Assembly (NCBI GenBank): GCA_022511285.1 | Contig: JAFLRW010000022.1 | Span: forward strand, 1 to 16,140 | Source of the DNA: Duncaniella sp. | GTDB lineage: Bacteria; Bacteroidota; Bacteroidia; Bacteroidales; Muribaculaceae | Reading direction: 5' to 3' | Length of the DNA stretch: 16,140 nt | Part shown: in pieces, positions 1-7,439 of the stretch | How the letters are laid out: every line of letters begins with the position of its first letter | Position numbering within the stretch: position 1 is the first letter of the stretch | Program-made: the position numbers and the translations under genes | The notes under the pieces: model-generated | What the model saw: only the letters and a program-made list of their open reading frames with translations | The model's database searches: none | What the model was told of the DNA's origin: nothing

Positions 1-52
1 GTTAAGCCTGTCGCTAGCGTTCATCCTGAGCCAGGATCAAACTCTTCGTTGT
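1..52 (-). rRNA. rrs: 16S rRNA, 5' end only (partial)
   Basis: Read on the minus strand, bases 45-26 are the universal 16S start AGAGTTTGATCCTGGCTCAG. It is followed by GGATGAACGCTAGCGACAGG, which matches the beginning of Bacteroidales 16S genes. The mature 5' end is placed near base 52 by analogy with E. coli, where AGAGTTTG starts at nucleotide 8; this edge is uncertain by a few bases. The rest of the rRNA operon lies outside the window to the left. Confidence 0.96.
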
Positions 53-502
53 TGATTCTTATCTTGTTTCTTTTCTTTTTCTTATCTTAATAAGCAAAAG
101 CTTCCCACAAGGCAGAACCTTCGGTCTGTTTTGTTTGTCTGTTTTGCTTTCACAGCCCGCTGTGTTTGCATCAGGGCCGCTCAGCTGTCCTTGTTTCCTT
201 GGCTCGCTTGGTTCGGTTGAACGATTTTTGTTGTTTGGATGGAATTGACAGTAGAAACTTTCATTACCTCGGTAATGTCTCTTGTACTACTTCCAATTTG
301 TCTATTGTAAATCTTTCAATGTGCTCTGTGCTCTCGCGGATATTTGTTCGCGAAATGTTTTGCAAAGTTATACACAAATTTTTAACCGTGCAAACTATTT
401 CAGAATTTTAAAGGATTTTAACTTTTTCCGCCTCTAAGGCGATTTAGCCAATTTTTCCTTTTCTCACCCGCCTCTGCGAGTGGTGCTCCTCAAAAGCGAG
501 TG
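53..502 (-). promoter_or_regulatory. rRNA operon leader with small hairpins
   Basis: This stretch between the 16S gene and promoter P1 has no convincing gene. On the minus strand it is the transcribed leader. It holds several inverted repeats: 465-482 (7-bp stem with one G-U pair, 4-base loop), 429-441 (CGCCT/AGGCG), 262-277 (CATTACC/GGTAATG, flanked by GTAG and CTAC that could extend it) and 151-164 (CACAGC/GCTGTG). These may take part in pre-rRNA folding, processing or antitermination. I could not identify a boxA element with confidence. The only notable reading frame here, on the plus strand at 166-411, resembles no known protein. Confidence 0.7.
363..394 (-). promoter_or_regulatory. rRNA promoter P2 (Bacteroidota type)
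   Basis: On the minus strand a TTTG (-33 box, 394-391) is followed after 20 bases by TAACTTTG (-7 box, 370-363), a full match to the Bacteroidota vegetative promoter pattern. Transcription would start near base 358, giving a leader of roughly 305 bases ahead of 16S rRNA. The region upstream of it is A/T-rich. Confidence 0.75.
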
Positions 503-533
503 CAAAGGTAGAGTGTTTTATCCACCCCACAAA
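503..533 (-). promoter_or_regulatory. rRNA promoter P1 (Bacteroidota type)
   Basis: On the minus strand a TTTG (533-530) is followed after 19 bases by TACCTTTG (510-503). This is a perfect -33/-7 pair for the Bacteroidota housekeeping sigma factor. Transcription would begin near base 497, about 140 bases upstream of P2. Tandem promoters are common ahead of rRNA operons. The sequence upstream (540-575 on the plus strand) is A/T-rich and could act as an UP-like element. Confidence 0.8.
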
Positions 534-584
534 ATTTTAAAACCATTTTAACAGTTATTTAACAATTCAACACCGCTAAAGGGC

Positions 585-615
585 CTCGTAGCGCCTCTTT
601 CGAGGGGATTACGAG
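585..615 (-). other. Two-part hairpin upstream of rRNA P1
   Basis: An inverted repeat with outer arms CTCGTA/TACGAG and an inner stem CCTC/GAGG. Read on the minus strand the inner loop is GAAA, a stable GNRA tetraloop, which suggests that the minus strand is the one transcribed. It lies after the terminator-like hairpin of the TPR gene and before rRNA P1. It could be a back-up terminator or a 3' end structure, but no T-run follows directly. Confidence 0.4.
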
Positions 616-650
616 ATTGGGGGTAAGAAGAATCGGACTTCCATTTAACA

Positions 651-678
651 GAAAGAGCAGCCCTAAGGCCGCCCTTTC
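651..678 (-). terminator. Terminator-like hairpin after TPR gene
   Basis: On the minus strand a stem of about 11 base pairs with two G-U pairs (arms AAAGGGCGGCC and the matching GGGCTGCTCTTT, 2-3 base loop) begins 22 bases after the stop codon of the TPR gene. A short T-rich stretch follows. Its position suits termination of the three-gene envelope operon ahead of the rRNA promoters, which read in the same direction. Confidence 0.6.
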
Positions 679-700
679 CGAGATTTCTATGACAATGGGA

Positions 701-2359
701 TTAGAGTTTCTTGAGCACTTCAATCGCAGTTTCGTTTTCGGGATCGATGGAGACGAGCTTCTCGAAATACTCGCGAGCGAGAGCCTTGTCGCCCTGCTGC
801 ATATAGTATGCGCCCAGACGGAGGTAGGCCGTCTTGTAGCCGGCAGCGTTAGCCTCAGCCTTTTCGGGCTCGGCGTCGTAAGCCTCAATCATCTTATTAT
901 ATGTGTCGAGCAATTCGGGGGTCATATCAGCACCGTCGCGCACCATAAGGAGAGTGGCGCGGTTGCGATAGAGATTGCCCTTGCTCGCAGCGTCGGCAAT
1001 TACGAGGTCAAGATATTTAAGACCGTTAGCGGCAGCCTGAGCGCGCTCGGGAGACCCTTCGGGGAGGGTAAGGCCGAGGTTTTTGTAGCGATTGGAGAGG
1101 ATATTGTAGTCAGTAAGCGAAGCTTCGCCAAGGTCGACATATTTCTGCATATAGAGCACGGCGAGAGAGTCGTTCTCGAGCTTATTATACATGTCAGAAA
1201 CCTCCACGAGCATCTGTTTGTTCTTTTCGGGGTTGAGCTCATAGGCCGACAGATAAGCACCGACAGCATCCTGAGGACGGTCGAGCGCTGCGAGCACCTG
1301 AGCGTGAGTAGCATAGTCGGTGGCAGTGAATTTGGCGTTTTTATGAGCAAAGAGCTTAGCAGCAGCCTTCTCAGCGCCCTCGAAATCTTCGAGCTCCTTC
1401 TTGTTGAGCATCACCATACGCTGCATATAGAGATTGTCGGGGTCTTGAGCAAGCACCTGATTGGCAACATCGAGTGACTCCTGATATCTCTTGCCGAAAT
1501 AGAGGAGGCCCGAGTAGCGCTGCTCGTCGAGCTGGAAGTGGTTGGGGTTTTTCATATACTTGCCATACTGCTCGGCGGCGCGGGTGAACTGGTTGTTGTC
1601 ATAATACTTTTCAGCCAGCTCGCTCTGTGCGAGTGCAGATGTGGGGAGTTTCTCATTGAGCTCAACGAGCTTGGCGATGGCAAAGTCGGGATTGACCTTA
1701 CGGTAGAGGTTAGAATACTTTACATAGGCCTCGGGGTTTACACTTCCAGCCTCCTCCTGATAGATGATAGCCTGCTCATAATATCCGGCGGCGGCGCCTA
1801 TATCAGAGTCCTTAGAGATATCGCCCTTGAGGACATATACCTTAGGCTCTTTGTTTTTAGATGCCTTCAGAGCTTGAGCCACATACTTGTCAATATCCTT
1901 AGCATAAGCCACGGGGTCGGCCTCAAAGTAAGCGCGAGCCACGGCAGCCACGAGAGCGGCATCCTTTTTATCGGTAGCAAGGGCTAACTTGAACTGCTTT
2001 TCAGCCTCAGCCTTATTGCCATTTTTAAGAGCAATTTCGCCAAGGCCCACATAGTTGTAGCCATAGGCGGGGTTTACCTGAACGCCCTTGTTGAAATTTT
2101 CAGCAGCGGCAGCGAGGTCAGCTTTATAATCCTTATCAAGGATATCATCAGTCCAGTCGCGCAGGTCGAGCTGACCGAGATAGAAATAGCTTACCGCCTT
2201 GTCGGTTGAGGGGTCGTTCATAGTTTTTTCAAGGATAGACTTAGCCTTGTTGAAACGGTCGGCGTTATAATAGTCGACGCCGTCCTGATAGCCGCCCTGG
2301 GCAAGAGCTATCAGCGAAAGGCCTCCAATGCAGAGGGAAGTGAGGATGCGTAGTTTCAT
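701..2359 (-). CDS. Exported tetratricopeptide-repeat protein
   Basis: A 552-residue protein with an N-terminal signal peptide: a basic start (MKLR), a hydrophobic core and an ALA-Q cleavage site after residue 20. The rest is helical TPR-like sequence throughout. The clearest repeat units are near residues 97-130 (YNYVGLGEIALKNGNKAEAE) and the last 40 residues (LRLGAYYMQQGDKALAREYF). It is probably periplasmic and probably a protein-protein scaffold; no catalytic domain is visible. It is the last gene of an operon with the PstS-like lipoprotein, 69 bases downstream of it, and a terminator-like hairpin follows. From memory, similar exported TPR proteins sit next to a PstS-like protein in other Bacteroidales, often near ExbB/ExbD/TonB genes. 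Its exact role is unknown. The start is chosen because it gives a complete signal peptide. Confidence 0.9.
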   Translation of the reverse strand: MKLRILTSLCIGGLSLIALAQGGYQDGVDYYNADRFNKAKSILEKTMNDPSTDKAVSYFYLGQLDLRDWTDDILDKDYKADLAAAAENFNKGVQVNPAYGYNYVGLGEIALKNGNKAEAEKQFKLALATDKKDAALVAAVARAYFEADPVAYAKDIDKYVAQALKASKNKEPKVYVLKGDISKDSDIGAAAGYYEQAIIYQEEAGSVNPEAYVKYSNLYRKVNPDFAIAKLVELNEKLPTSALAQSELAEKYYDNNQFTRAAEQYGKYMKNPNHFQLDEQRYSGLLYFGKRYQESLDVANQVLAQDPDNLYMQRMVMLNKKELEDFEGAEKAAAKLFAHKNAKFTATDYATHAQVLAALDRPQDAVGAYLSAYELNPEKNKQMLVEVSDMYNKLENDSLAVLYMQKYVDLGEASLTDYNILSNRYKNLGLTLPEGSPERAQAAANGLKYLDLVIADAASKGNLYRNRATLLMVRDGADMTPELLDTYNKMIEAYDAEPEKAEANAAGYKTAYLRLGAYYMQQGDKALAREYFEKLVSIDPENETAIEVLKKL

Positions 2360-2428
2360 CGATTGGTTTTTATGGTTATTTTATCTTTTCTTAACGAAAT
2401 TATCTAAGGATTTATTGTGCGTGGCGTG

Positions 2429-3409
2429 TCACTCAACGCGAACCATCCGCGGTCGGACTGTGGCCGGGAGAATGCCGGTCATTTGGATAATCTTTTGGCC
2501 CTGGAATCCGGTGACAAAGCTAAAGAAGCGATGCGAAGTGCCACCGGGAGAGGTGCAAATCATATAGACGGAGCGATGAAGCGGATAGGAGCCGTCGAAG
2601 ATATATGCCTGATAGGGCTTATAGGCGGCCACCTCATCATTTCCGCGCACTTTGAGCACTTTGACATCTGAATTAAAGTCCATCGTAGTAGTATCGCTTG
2701 CCTCAGAGGCACGTGCGAACTCCTCGACCGACTTCTCACGCCCTGACATATCGGCCGACACCCAGCTGACTCCGATAATTCCGATAGCATTACGGTCAGA
2801 GGCCACGGCCTTGAACACTTCGGGATTTGACTTCACAGCCGAGACATTAGGCCCGAACGAACGCCCATTGAGGACCGAATCACGCATATACTTGACCGTC
2901 GAAGAGCCCTGATGGTCAAAAATCACCTTTATAGCACCAAGTTTTGAGGGCTCCACCTCATCCCAGCGAGTGACATCGCCCGAGAGGATTTCGGCAAGGT
3001 CCTTGCGAGACAATATCTCCACAGGGTTTGCAGGATTGACTATTAGTGCGATGGCATCGACAGCAATCCTCTGCTGATGAACCACCTTCTTATTTGAGCG
3101 GAGAAATGCCACCTGCTCATCGGTGAGCGGGCGCGTCGCCACAGCATTCTTATAGGAGCCCATTGCCATAATAGAATCAATGGCAGCGGATTCGGGCATA
3201 TAGTCGGCAATGACATCCTCCTTGGGATAGACATACTCAAACACTGCCACCTCCTGCTCCATTATGGACTCGAACGACTCATCACACGCCACCTTGGCAA
3301 TGGGCTGACGCTGAGGCTCGGGATTCTTACCCGAACAGGACACAAGCGTCCCGGCCGCTATAAGAGCAGCCGGAAGCACTCGAAATAGATTGCGAATAGA
3401 TTTTCGCAT
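2429..3409 (-). CDS. PstS-like solute-binding lipoprotein
   Basis: A 326-residue lipoprotein: basic N-terminus, hydrophobic stretch, and a lipobox LVSC with the lipidated cysteine at residue 25. The mature part looks like the periplasmic phosphate-binding fold of the PstS family. Recognisable pieces are an IALIVNPANP strand near residue 120, a LSRKDLAEILSGDVTRWDEV segment typical of these proteins, an HQGSSTVKYMRD segment resembling the PstS phosphate-loop region, and AIGIIGVSW. No ABC permease or ATPase gene lies beside it, so it is unlikely to be an ordinary phosphate importer subunit. It sits between a small membrane protein (28 bases upstream) and an exported TPR protein. From memory, such proteins accompany TonB-ExbBD clusters in Bacteroidales; that cluster is not in this window. 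The fold assignment is good, the ligand and role unknown. Confidence 0.85.
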   Translation of the reverse strand: MRKSIRNLFRVLPAALIAAGTLVSCSGKNPEPQRQPIAKVACDESFESIMEQEVAVFEYVYPKEDVIADYMPESAAIDSIMAMGSYKNAVATRPLTDEQVAFLRSNKKVVHQQRIAVDAIALIVNPANPVEILSRKDLAEILSGDVTRWDEVEPSKLGAIKVIFDHQGSSTVKYMRDSVLNGRSFGPNVSAVKSNPEVFKAVASDRNAIGIIGVSWVSADMSGREKSVEEFARASEASDTTTMDFNSDVKVLKVRGNDEVAAYKPYQAYIFDGSYPLHRSVYMICTSPGGTSHRFFSFVTGFQGQKIIQMTGILPATVRPRMVRVE

Positions 3410-3437
3410 AAAAATGTCTTTCTACTATAATAAGTGG

Positions 3438-3692
3438 TTAATCTTTATTATCGCTATCAGAATCATTGCCATAACCGGGGTCAATGCCGGCAAATTGGCG
3501 GTAAGCTCTCCAAATGCCATATCCGACAAAGAGGACACCGCCGGCCCAGCGCACCCAGGTCCATGTCGGGAAGAGGATATTAAAATATCCGATAAAGAAA
3601 AGAACACCCATGCCACAATAGATGAGAATCATAATGATGCCGAAAATATTGCGCATCAACTTGGGGGTTCCTGAATTTTGCTGAGGGCTCAT
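3438..3692 (-). CDS. Small two-helix membrane protein, function unknown
   Basis: An 84-residue protein with two hydrophobic segments, about residues 14-39 (IIMILIYCGMGVLFFIGYF) and 47-66 (WVRWAGGVLFVGYGIWRAY), and an acidic tail (GNDSDSDNKD). It is probably an inner-membrane hairpin protein with both ends on one side. It is the first gene of a leftward operon, 28 bases before the PstS-like lipoprotein. I do not recognise a named family. A short inverted repeat (GGAGC/GCTCC at 3740-3754) lies about 48 bases upstream of the start codon in the presumed leader. I could not find a clear -33/-7 promoter for this operon in the 241-base gap shared with rarA. It is accepted as real because of its coupling, its membrane topology and the absence of a better frame. 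Confidence 0.75.
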   Translation of the reverse strand: MSPQQNSGTPKLMRNIFGIIMILIYCGMGVLFFIGYFNILFPTWTWVRWAGGVLFVGYGIWRAYRQFAGIDPGYGNDSDSDNKD

Positions 3693-3908
3693 AGCTGTAA
3701 CTGTTTAAAAACGTTTGTATTCAATGTTGATTATCGCCGGGAGCCAAAAGCTCCTTTGTGAAATAATAACACCGGCAGAGAGATAAAAGTTTGCCCGAAG
3801 AGTGTCACTCAACACTGAAACGGCGTAAAATTAATGAAAAAATCTTAATAGCGGAAGAATCCGATGGCAATTAATTTCCTTTAACACTCGTTTTTCCCCC
3901 GGAATTGC

Positions 3909-3916
3909 TAATTTTG
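3909..3916 (+). promoter_or_regulatory. Possible -7 box for rarA
   Basis: TAATTTTG fits the Bacteroidota -7 pattern TAnnTTTG, but no convincing -33 TTTG stands 19-21 bases upstream. The implied leader would be only about a dozen bases, containing the AAAGGA ribosome-binding sequence at 3921-3926. Weak call. Confidence 0.35.
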
Positions 3917-3933
3917 TCACAAAGGATAAAACT

Positions 3934-5232
3934 ATGACAACAGCACCTCTTGCCGAGCGGCTCCGTCCGCGCACACTCAACGACTACATCGGACAGACCC
4001 ATCTTGTGGGCGAAGGCGGAATAGTCCGAAGGATGATTGAAAGCGGCCACGTAGCCTCATTCATCCTGTGGGGACCTCCGGGAGTGGGCAAGACCACCCT
4101 GGCCCGCATCATAGCCAATACGGTCAAGGTGCCCTTCTACACCCTTTCGGCTGTCAACTCGGGAGTGAAGGATGTCAGGGATGTGATTGAACGCGCCTCG
4201 CGCGATTCAGGCAGCATGTTTGCATCCGGACGCCCCATTCTCTTTATAGATGAAATCCACCGTTTCAGCAAATCGCAGCAAGACTCCCTCCTCGGCGCCA
4301 TTGAGCAGGGAATAGTGACACTAATCGGGGCCACCACGGAGAACCCCTCGTTTGAGGTGATACGTCCGCTCCTGTCGCGAGCGCAAGTCTACACCCTCAA
4401 GCCGTTGGAAGAATCAGAGCTCGACACACTGCTGCAACGCGCCATCGCCACCGACGAGACTCTCGCCTCTCACTCCCCGGAGGTAAACCAGACCACAGCC
4501 CTCTTCCGGTTTGCCGGCGGCGATGCCCGCAAACTGCTCAACATCCTCGACCTACTTGAGCAGTCGACCCCTCAAGGCGAGAAGATAGTGATTGATGACT
4601 CCACCGTCACCCATCGCCTGCAGGAGAATCCCACCGCCTACGACAAGGGGGGAGAAATGCACTACGACATTATATCAGCCTTTATCAAAAGCATCCGCGG
4701 GTCTGATCCCGATGCCGCCCTCTATTGGCTGGCCCGCATGGTAGCCGGAGGCGAGGAGCCGGAATTCATAGCCCGGCGCCTTCTAATCCTCGCATCCGAA
4801 GATATCGGGCTTGCCAATCCCAACGCCTTGCTATTAGCTAACGCAACCTTCGACGCAGTCCATAAATTAGGTTGGCCTGAGGGGCGTATTCCCCTGGCAG
4901 AATGCACAGTCTATCTTGCCACATCACCCAAAAGCAACTCGGCATATATGGGCATAAACGCCGCCCTTGCCTTGGTGGATGACACCGGCAATCTCCCCGT
5001 GCCGCTGCATTTGCGCAATGCGCCCACATCGCTGATGAAAGAGATGGGCTACGGCCACGATTATAAATATGCCCACGACTATCCCGACCACTTCGTCAAG
5101 CAGCAGTTTATGCCTTCAGGGCTGGGCCACCGCGCCCTATGGCACCCGGCGGACAACCCTGCGGAACAGCGATTGGCAGCAATTCAGACACAACGCTGGG
5201 GAGCTGCGGAACAGAAGAATCAGGAAGATTGA
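3934..5232 (+). CDS. rarA: Replication-associated recombination AAA+ ATPase RarA (MgsA)
   Basis: A 432-residue AAA+ ATPase of the RarA/MgsA/WRNIP1 family, which acts at stalled replication forks in the cytoplasm, interacting with DNA ends and SSB in characterised members. Visible features: the family start (PLAERLRPRTLNDYIGQ), Walker A GPPGVGKT at residues 47-54, Walker B LFIDEIHRF at about 103-111, a sensor-1 segment TLIGATTENP, the arginine-finger region RPLLSRAQVY, and the family's C-terminal region beginning near YDKGGEMHYD with the HPADNP-type ending. The length is normal for the family. The start is supported by AAAGGA eight bases upstream. The gene is transcribed alone, divergent from the envelope operon and 109 bases upstream of serC, which has its own promoter. 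Confidence 0.96.
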   Translation: MTTAPLAERLRPRTLNDYIGQTHLVGEGGIVRRMIESGHVASFILWGPPGVGKTTLARIIANTVKVPFYTLSAVNSGVKDVRDVIERASRDSGSMFASGRPILFIDEIHRFSKSQQDSLLGAIEQGIVTLIGATTENPSFEVIRPLLSRAQVYTLKPLEESELDTLLQRAIATDETLASHSPEVNQTTALFRFAGGDARKLLNILDLLEQSTPQGEKIVIDDSTVTHRLQENPTAYDKGGEMHYDIISAFIKSIRGSDPDAALYWLARMVAGGEEPEFIARRLLILASEDIGLANPNALLLANATFDAVHKLGWPEGRIPLAECTVYLATSPKSNSAYMGINAALALVDDTGNLPVPLHLRNAPTSLMKEMGYGHDYKYAHDYPDHFVKQQFMPSGLGHRALWHPADNPAEQRLAAIQTQRWGAAEQKNQED

Positions 5233-5257
5233 CAATTTTCCATCCATATTACACATA

Positions 5258-5293
5258 TTTGGTGTGCCATCTCGATTTTTTTCGCTACATTTG
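5258..5293 (+). promoter_or_regulatory. Promoter for serC-serA
   Basis: A good -7 box TACATTTG (5286-5293) lies 48 bases upstream of serC. The nearest TTTG (5258-5261) is 24 bases upstream of it, a little longer than the usual 19-21. Transcription would start near 5298 and leave a leader of about 44 bases. Confidence 0.55.
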
Positions 5294-5341
5294 CAATCCA
5301 ATTAAATACAAATCCCTCACACATTCAACCCTTTTTAAGGT

Positions 5342-6418
5342 ATGAAGAAACATAATTTCTATGCTGGGCCCTCGATTCTGAGCGAGTACACCATCAACCA
5401 CACTGCCGAAGCAGTCAAAGACTTTGCCGGCACAGGATTGTCGCTACTTGAAGTGTCACATCGCTCCAAGGAGTTTGTTGCAGTTATGGACGAAGCGCAG
5501 GCCCTTGTCAAAGAGTTGCTTGACGTTCCCGAAGGATACTCTGTCCTCTTCCTGGGCGGAGGAGCAAGCCTACAGTTTGCAATGGGACCGATGAACCTGC
5601 TCCGCAACAAGGCCGGCTATCTCGACACAGGCACTTGGGCTGCCAATGCCATCAAGGAGGCTCGTCTGTTTGGTGATGTTGATGTCCTGGCCTCGTCAAA
5701 AGATGCCAACTACACATTCTATCCACGCTTGCATGCAGACTATGAGTGTCCCGACGGGCTTGACTATCTCCACATCACGACCAACAATACCATCTACGGC
5801 ACTGAGCTGCGCGAGGACCCCACAGTGACCTGTCCTCTCATTGCAGACATGTCGTCGGACATCTTCTCACGCCCTGTAGATGTTGCAAAATATGACCTCA
5901 TCTATGCCGGAGCGCAGAAAAACCTCGCACCCGCAGGTGTCACACTCGTAATAGTAAAAGACAGCGCCTTAGGCCAAGTGGAACGCGCCATCCCGACGAT
6001 GCTCGACTATCGCACCCACATCAAAAAGGGTTCGATGTTCAACACTCCTCCGGTGCTCCCCGTCTATTCAGCTCTGATGACTCTCCGCTACTATAAGGAG
6101 CAAGGCGGTGTGAAGGCCCTTGAGAAACTCGACCTTGACAAGGCCGCAATGCTCTACGACGCCATTGACTCTTCGCGACTCTTCATAGGCACCGCCCGCA
6201 GCGACTCACGCTCAATTATGAATGTCACTTTCGTTATGAAGCCCGAATATGCCGAACTGGAGAAGGAGTTTGTTGATTTCTGCTCGGCCCGCGGCATTGT
6301 AGGCATCAAGGGACACCGTTCAGTAGGCGGATTCCGCGCCTCGCTCTACAACGCCCTCCCCGTCGAAAGCGTTAAGGTGCTCATAGAGGCTATGACCGAC
6401 TTCCAGAAGGCCCACTAA
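5342..6418 (+). CDS. serC: Phosphoserine aminotransferase
   Basis: A 358-residue class V aminotransferase (PLP-dependent) that converts 3-phosphohydroxypyruvate and glutamate to phosphoserine in the cytoplasm, the second step of serine synthesis. SerC also acts in pyridoxal-phosphate synthesis in some bacteria. The N-terminal NFYAGPSILS, the SLLEVSHRSKEF segment, the cofactor-phosphate loop LGGGASLQF and the PLP-binding lysine in AGAQKNLAPAG (K193) are all visible. The C-terminal GHRSVGGFRASLYNA is characteristic of SerC. Length is normal. It lies 20 bases ahead of serA, consistent with one operon for the first two steps of the pathway. Confidence 0.97.
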   Translation: MKKHNFYAGPSILSEYTINHTAEAVKDFAGTGLSLLEVSHRSKEFVAVMDEAQALVKELLDVPEGYSVLFLGGGASLQFAMGPMNLLRNKAGYLDTGTWAANAIKEARLFGDVDVLASSKDANYTFYPRLHADYECPDGLDYLHITTNNTIYGTELREDPTVTCPLIADMSSDIFSRPVDVAKYDLIYAGAQKNLAPAGVTLVIVKDSALGQVERAIPTMLDYRTHIKKGSMFNTPPVLPVYSALMTLRYYKEQGGVKALEKLDLDKAAMLYDAIDSSRLFIGTARSDSRSIMNVTFVMKPEYAELEKEFVDFCSARGIVGIKGHRSVGGFRASLYNALPVESVKVLIEAMTDFQKAH

Positions 6419-6438
6419 TCCCCCACTCCGTTCAGACT

Positions 6439-7359
6439 ATGAAAATACTTATCGCAACAGAGAAGCCATTTGCGGCCGTAGCTGTTGATGGCATGCGCAA
6501 TGTTGTTGAGGAGGCCGGTGCAGAGTTGGTTCTCCTTGAGAAATACACCGAAAAGGCAGCCCTGCTCGCAGCGGTGGCCGATGCTGACGCCCTCATCATC
6601 CGCTCTGACAAGGTGGACGCTGATGTCATTGCCGCCGGCAAGAAGCTCAAAATCGTAGTGCGTGCCGGAGCCGGATATGACAATGTTGACCTTGAGGCTG
6701 CAACCGCAGCCGGTGTCAGCGTGCAGAACACTCCGGGCCAGAACTCCAACGCCGTGGCCGAACTCGTCTTTGGACTGGCCGTTATGATGGCTCGCAATCT
6801 ATACAACGGCACATCGGGCACCGAATTGAAAGGCAAACGCCTCGGCATTCAAGCCTTTGGCCAGGTGGGTCGCAATGTGGCACGCATAGCCCGAGGATTC
6901 GGGATGCAGATAAGCGCTATCGACCCCTACTGCCCCGAGGCTGTCATGGCAGAAGCCGGCGTCACACCCTGCACTGACCTTAAACAACTCTATGCCCAGA
7001 GCGACATCCTCAGCATCCACATTCCGGCCACAGCTGAAACTCGCGGTTCAATAGGCCACGACCTCATCGCAGCGATGCCTAAAGGAGCCATCCTCATCAA
7101 CACAGCCCGCAAGGAGGTGATAGATGAAGATGGACTCATAGCCGCTCTGAAGGAACGCACTGACATCAAATATGCAGCTGACGTGGCTCCCTCACGAGCC
7201 GAGGAGATAGCATCGCTGTTTGGCGACCGTGTGTTCTTCACCCCTAAAAAGATGGGAGCTCAAACTGCTGAAGCCAACATCAACGCAGGCATTGCAGCTG
7301 CTCGCCAGGCAATAGCCTTCCTCACGGCAGGCGAGGATAAATTCCGCGTCAATAAATAA
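6439..7359 (+). CDS. serA: D-3-phosphoglycerate dehydrogenase, short divergent form
   Basis: A 306-residue D-isomer 2-hydroxyacid dehydrogenase without the C-terminal ACT domain of E. coli SerA. It should oxidise 3-phosphoglycerate to 3-phosphohydroxypyruvate with NAD, feeding serC directly upstream. Visible features: the substrate-domain segment VVRAGAGYDNVD, NTPGQNSNAVAE, the nucleotide-binding turn GIQAFGQVG (136-144, alanine where the first glycine of GxGxxG usually stands) and the catalytic arginine in NTARKEV (R224). The usual catalytic histidine in TPHxGAxT is replaced: the sequence is TPKKMGAQT with K270 in that place, and the DVFxxEP glutamate motif reads DVAPSR. I recall the same pattern in other Bacteroidales enzymes next to serC, so it is probably a lineage form and not a decayed gene. 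Those operons often continue with a DUF1015 gene, which is absent here. Confidence 0.88.
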   Translation: MKILIATEKPFAAVAVDGMRNVVEEAGAELVLLEKYTEKAALLAAVADADALIIRSDKVDADVIAAGKKLKIVVRAGAGYDNVDLEAATAAGVSVQNTPGQNSNAVAELVFGLAVMMARNLYNGTSGTELKGKRLGIQAFGQVGRNVARIARGFGMQISAIDPYCPEAVMAEAGVTPCTDLKQLYAQSDILSIHIPATAETRGSIGHDLIAAMPKGAILINTARKEVIDEDGLIAALKERTDIKYAADVAPSRAEEIASLFGDRVFFTPKKMGAQTAEANINAGIAAARQAIAFLTAGEDKFRVNK

Positions 7360-7397
7360 TATCCATCCATATTTAATCCTTCCCAATTCTGCTTGCA

Positions 7398-7439
7398 GGC
7401 GCCCGCTAACCCTGATTCAGGGATAATGGGCGCCTTTTT
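7398..7439 (+). terminator. Rho-independent terminator after serA
   Basis: Outer arms GGCGCCC (7398-7404) and GGGCGCC (7428-7434) enclose a second small stem CCCTG/CAGGG (7410-7422), followed by five T residues. It lies about 40 bases after the serA stop codon and is the strongest terminator in the window. Confidence 0.9.

Noticed and set aside
166..411. Plus-strand 81-codon frame opposite the rRNA leader
   Set aside because: It lies antisense to the rRNA leader and P2, has no recognisable domain and no promoter pointing into it.
617..1987. Long plus-strand reading frames (617-1477 and 1538-1987) opposite the TPR gene
   Set aside because: They are antisense shadows: composition is low-complexity and no family is recognisable, while the minus-strand frame has a signal peptide and TPR periodicity.
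5245..5280. Inverted repeat ACAC/GTGT before a T-run downstream of rarA, as a terminator
   Set aside because: Four-base stem with a long gap before the T-run; it overlaps the serC -33 region and cannot be supported.
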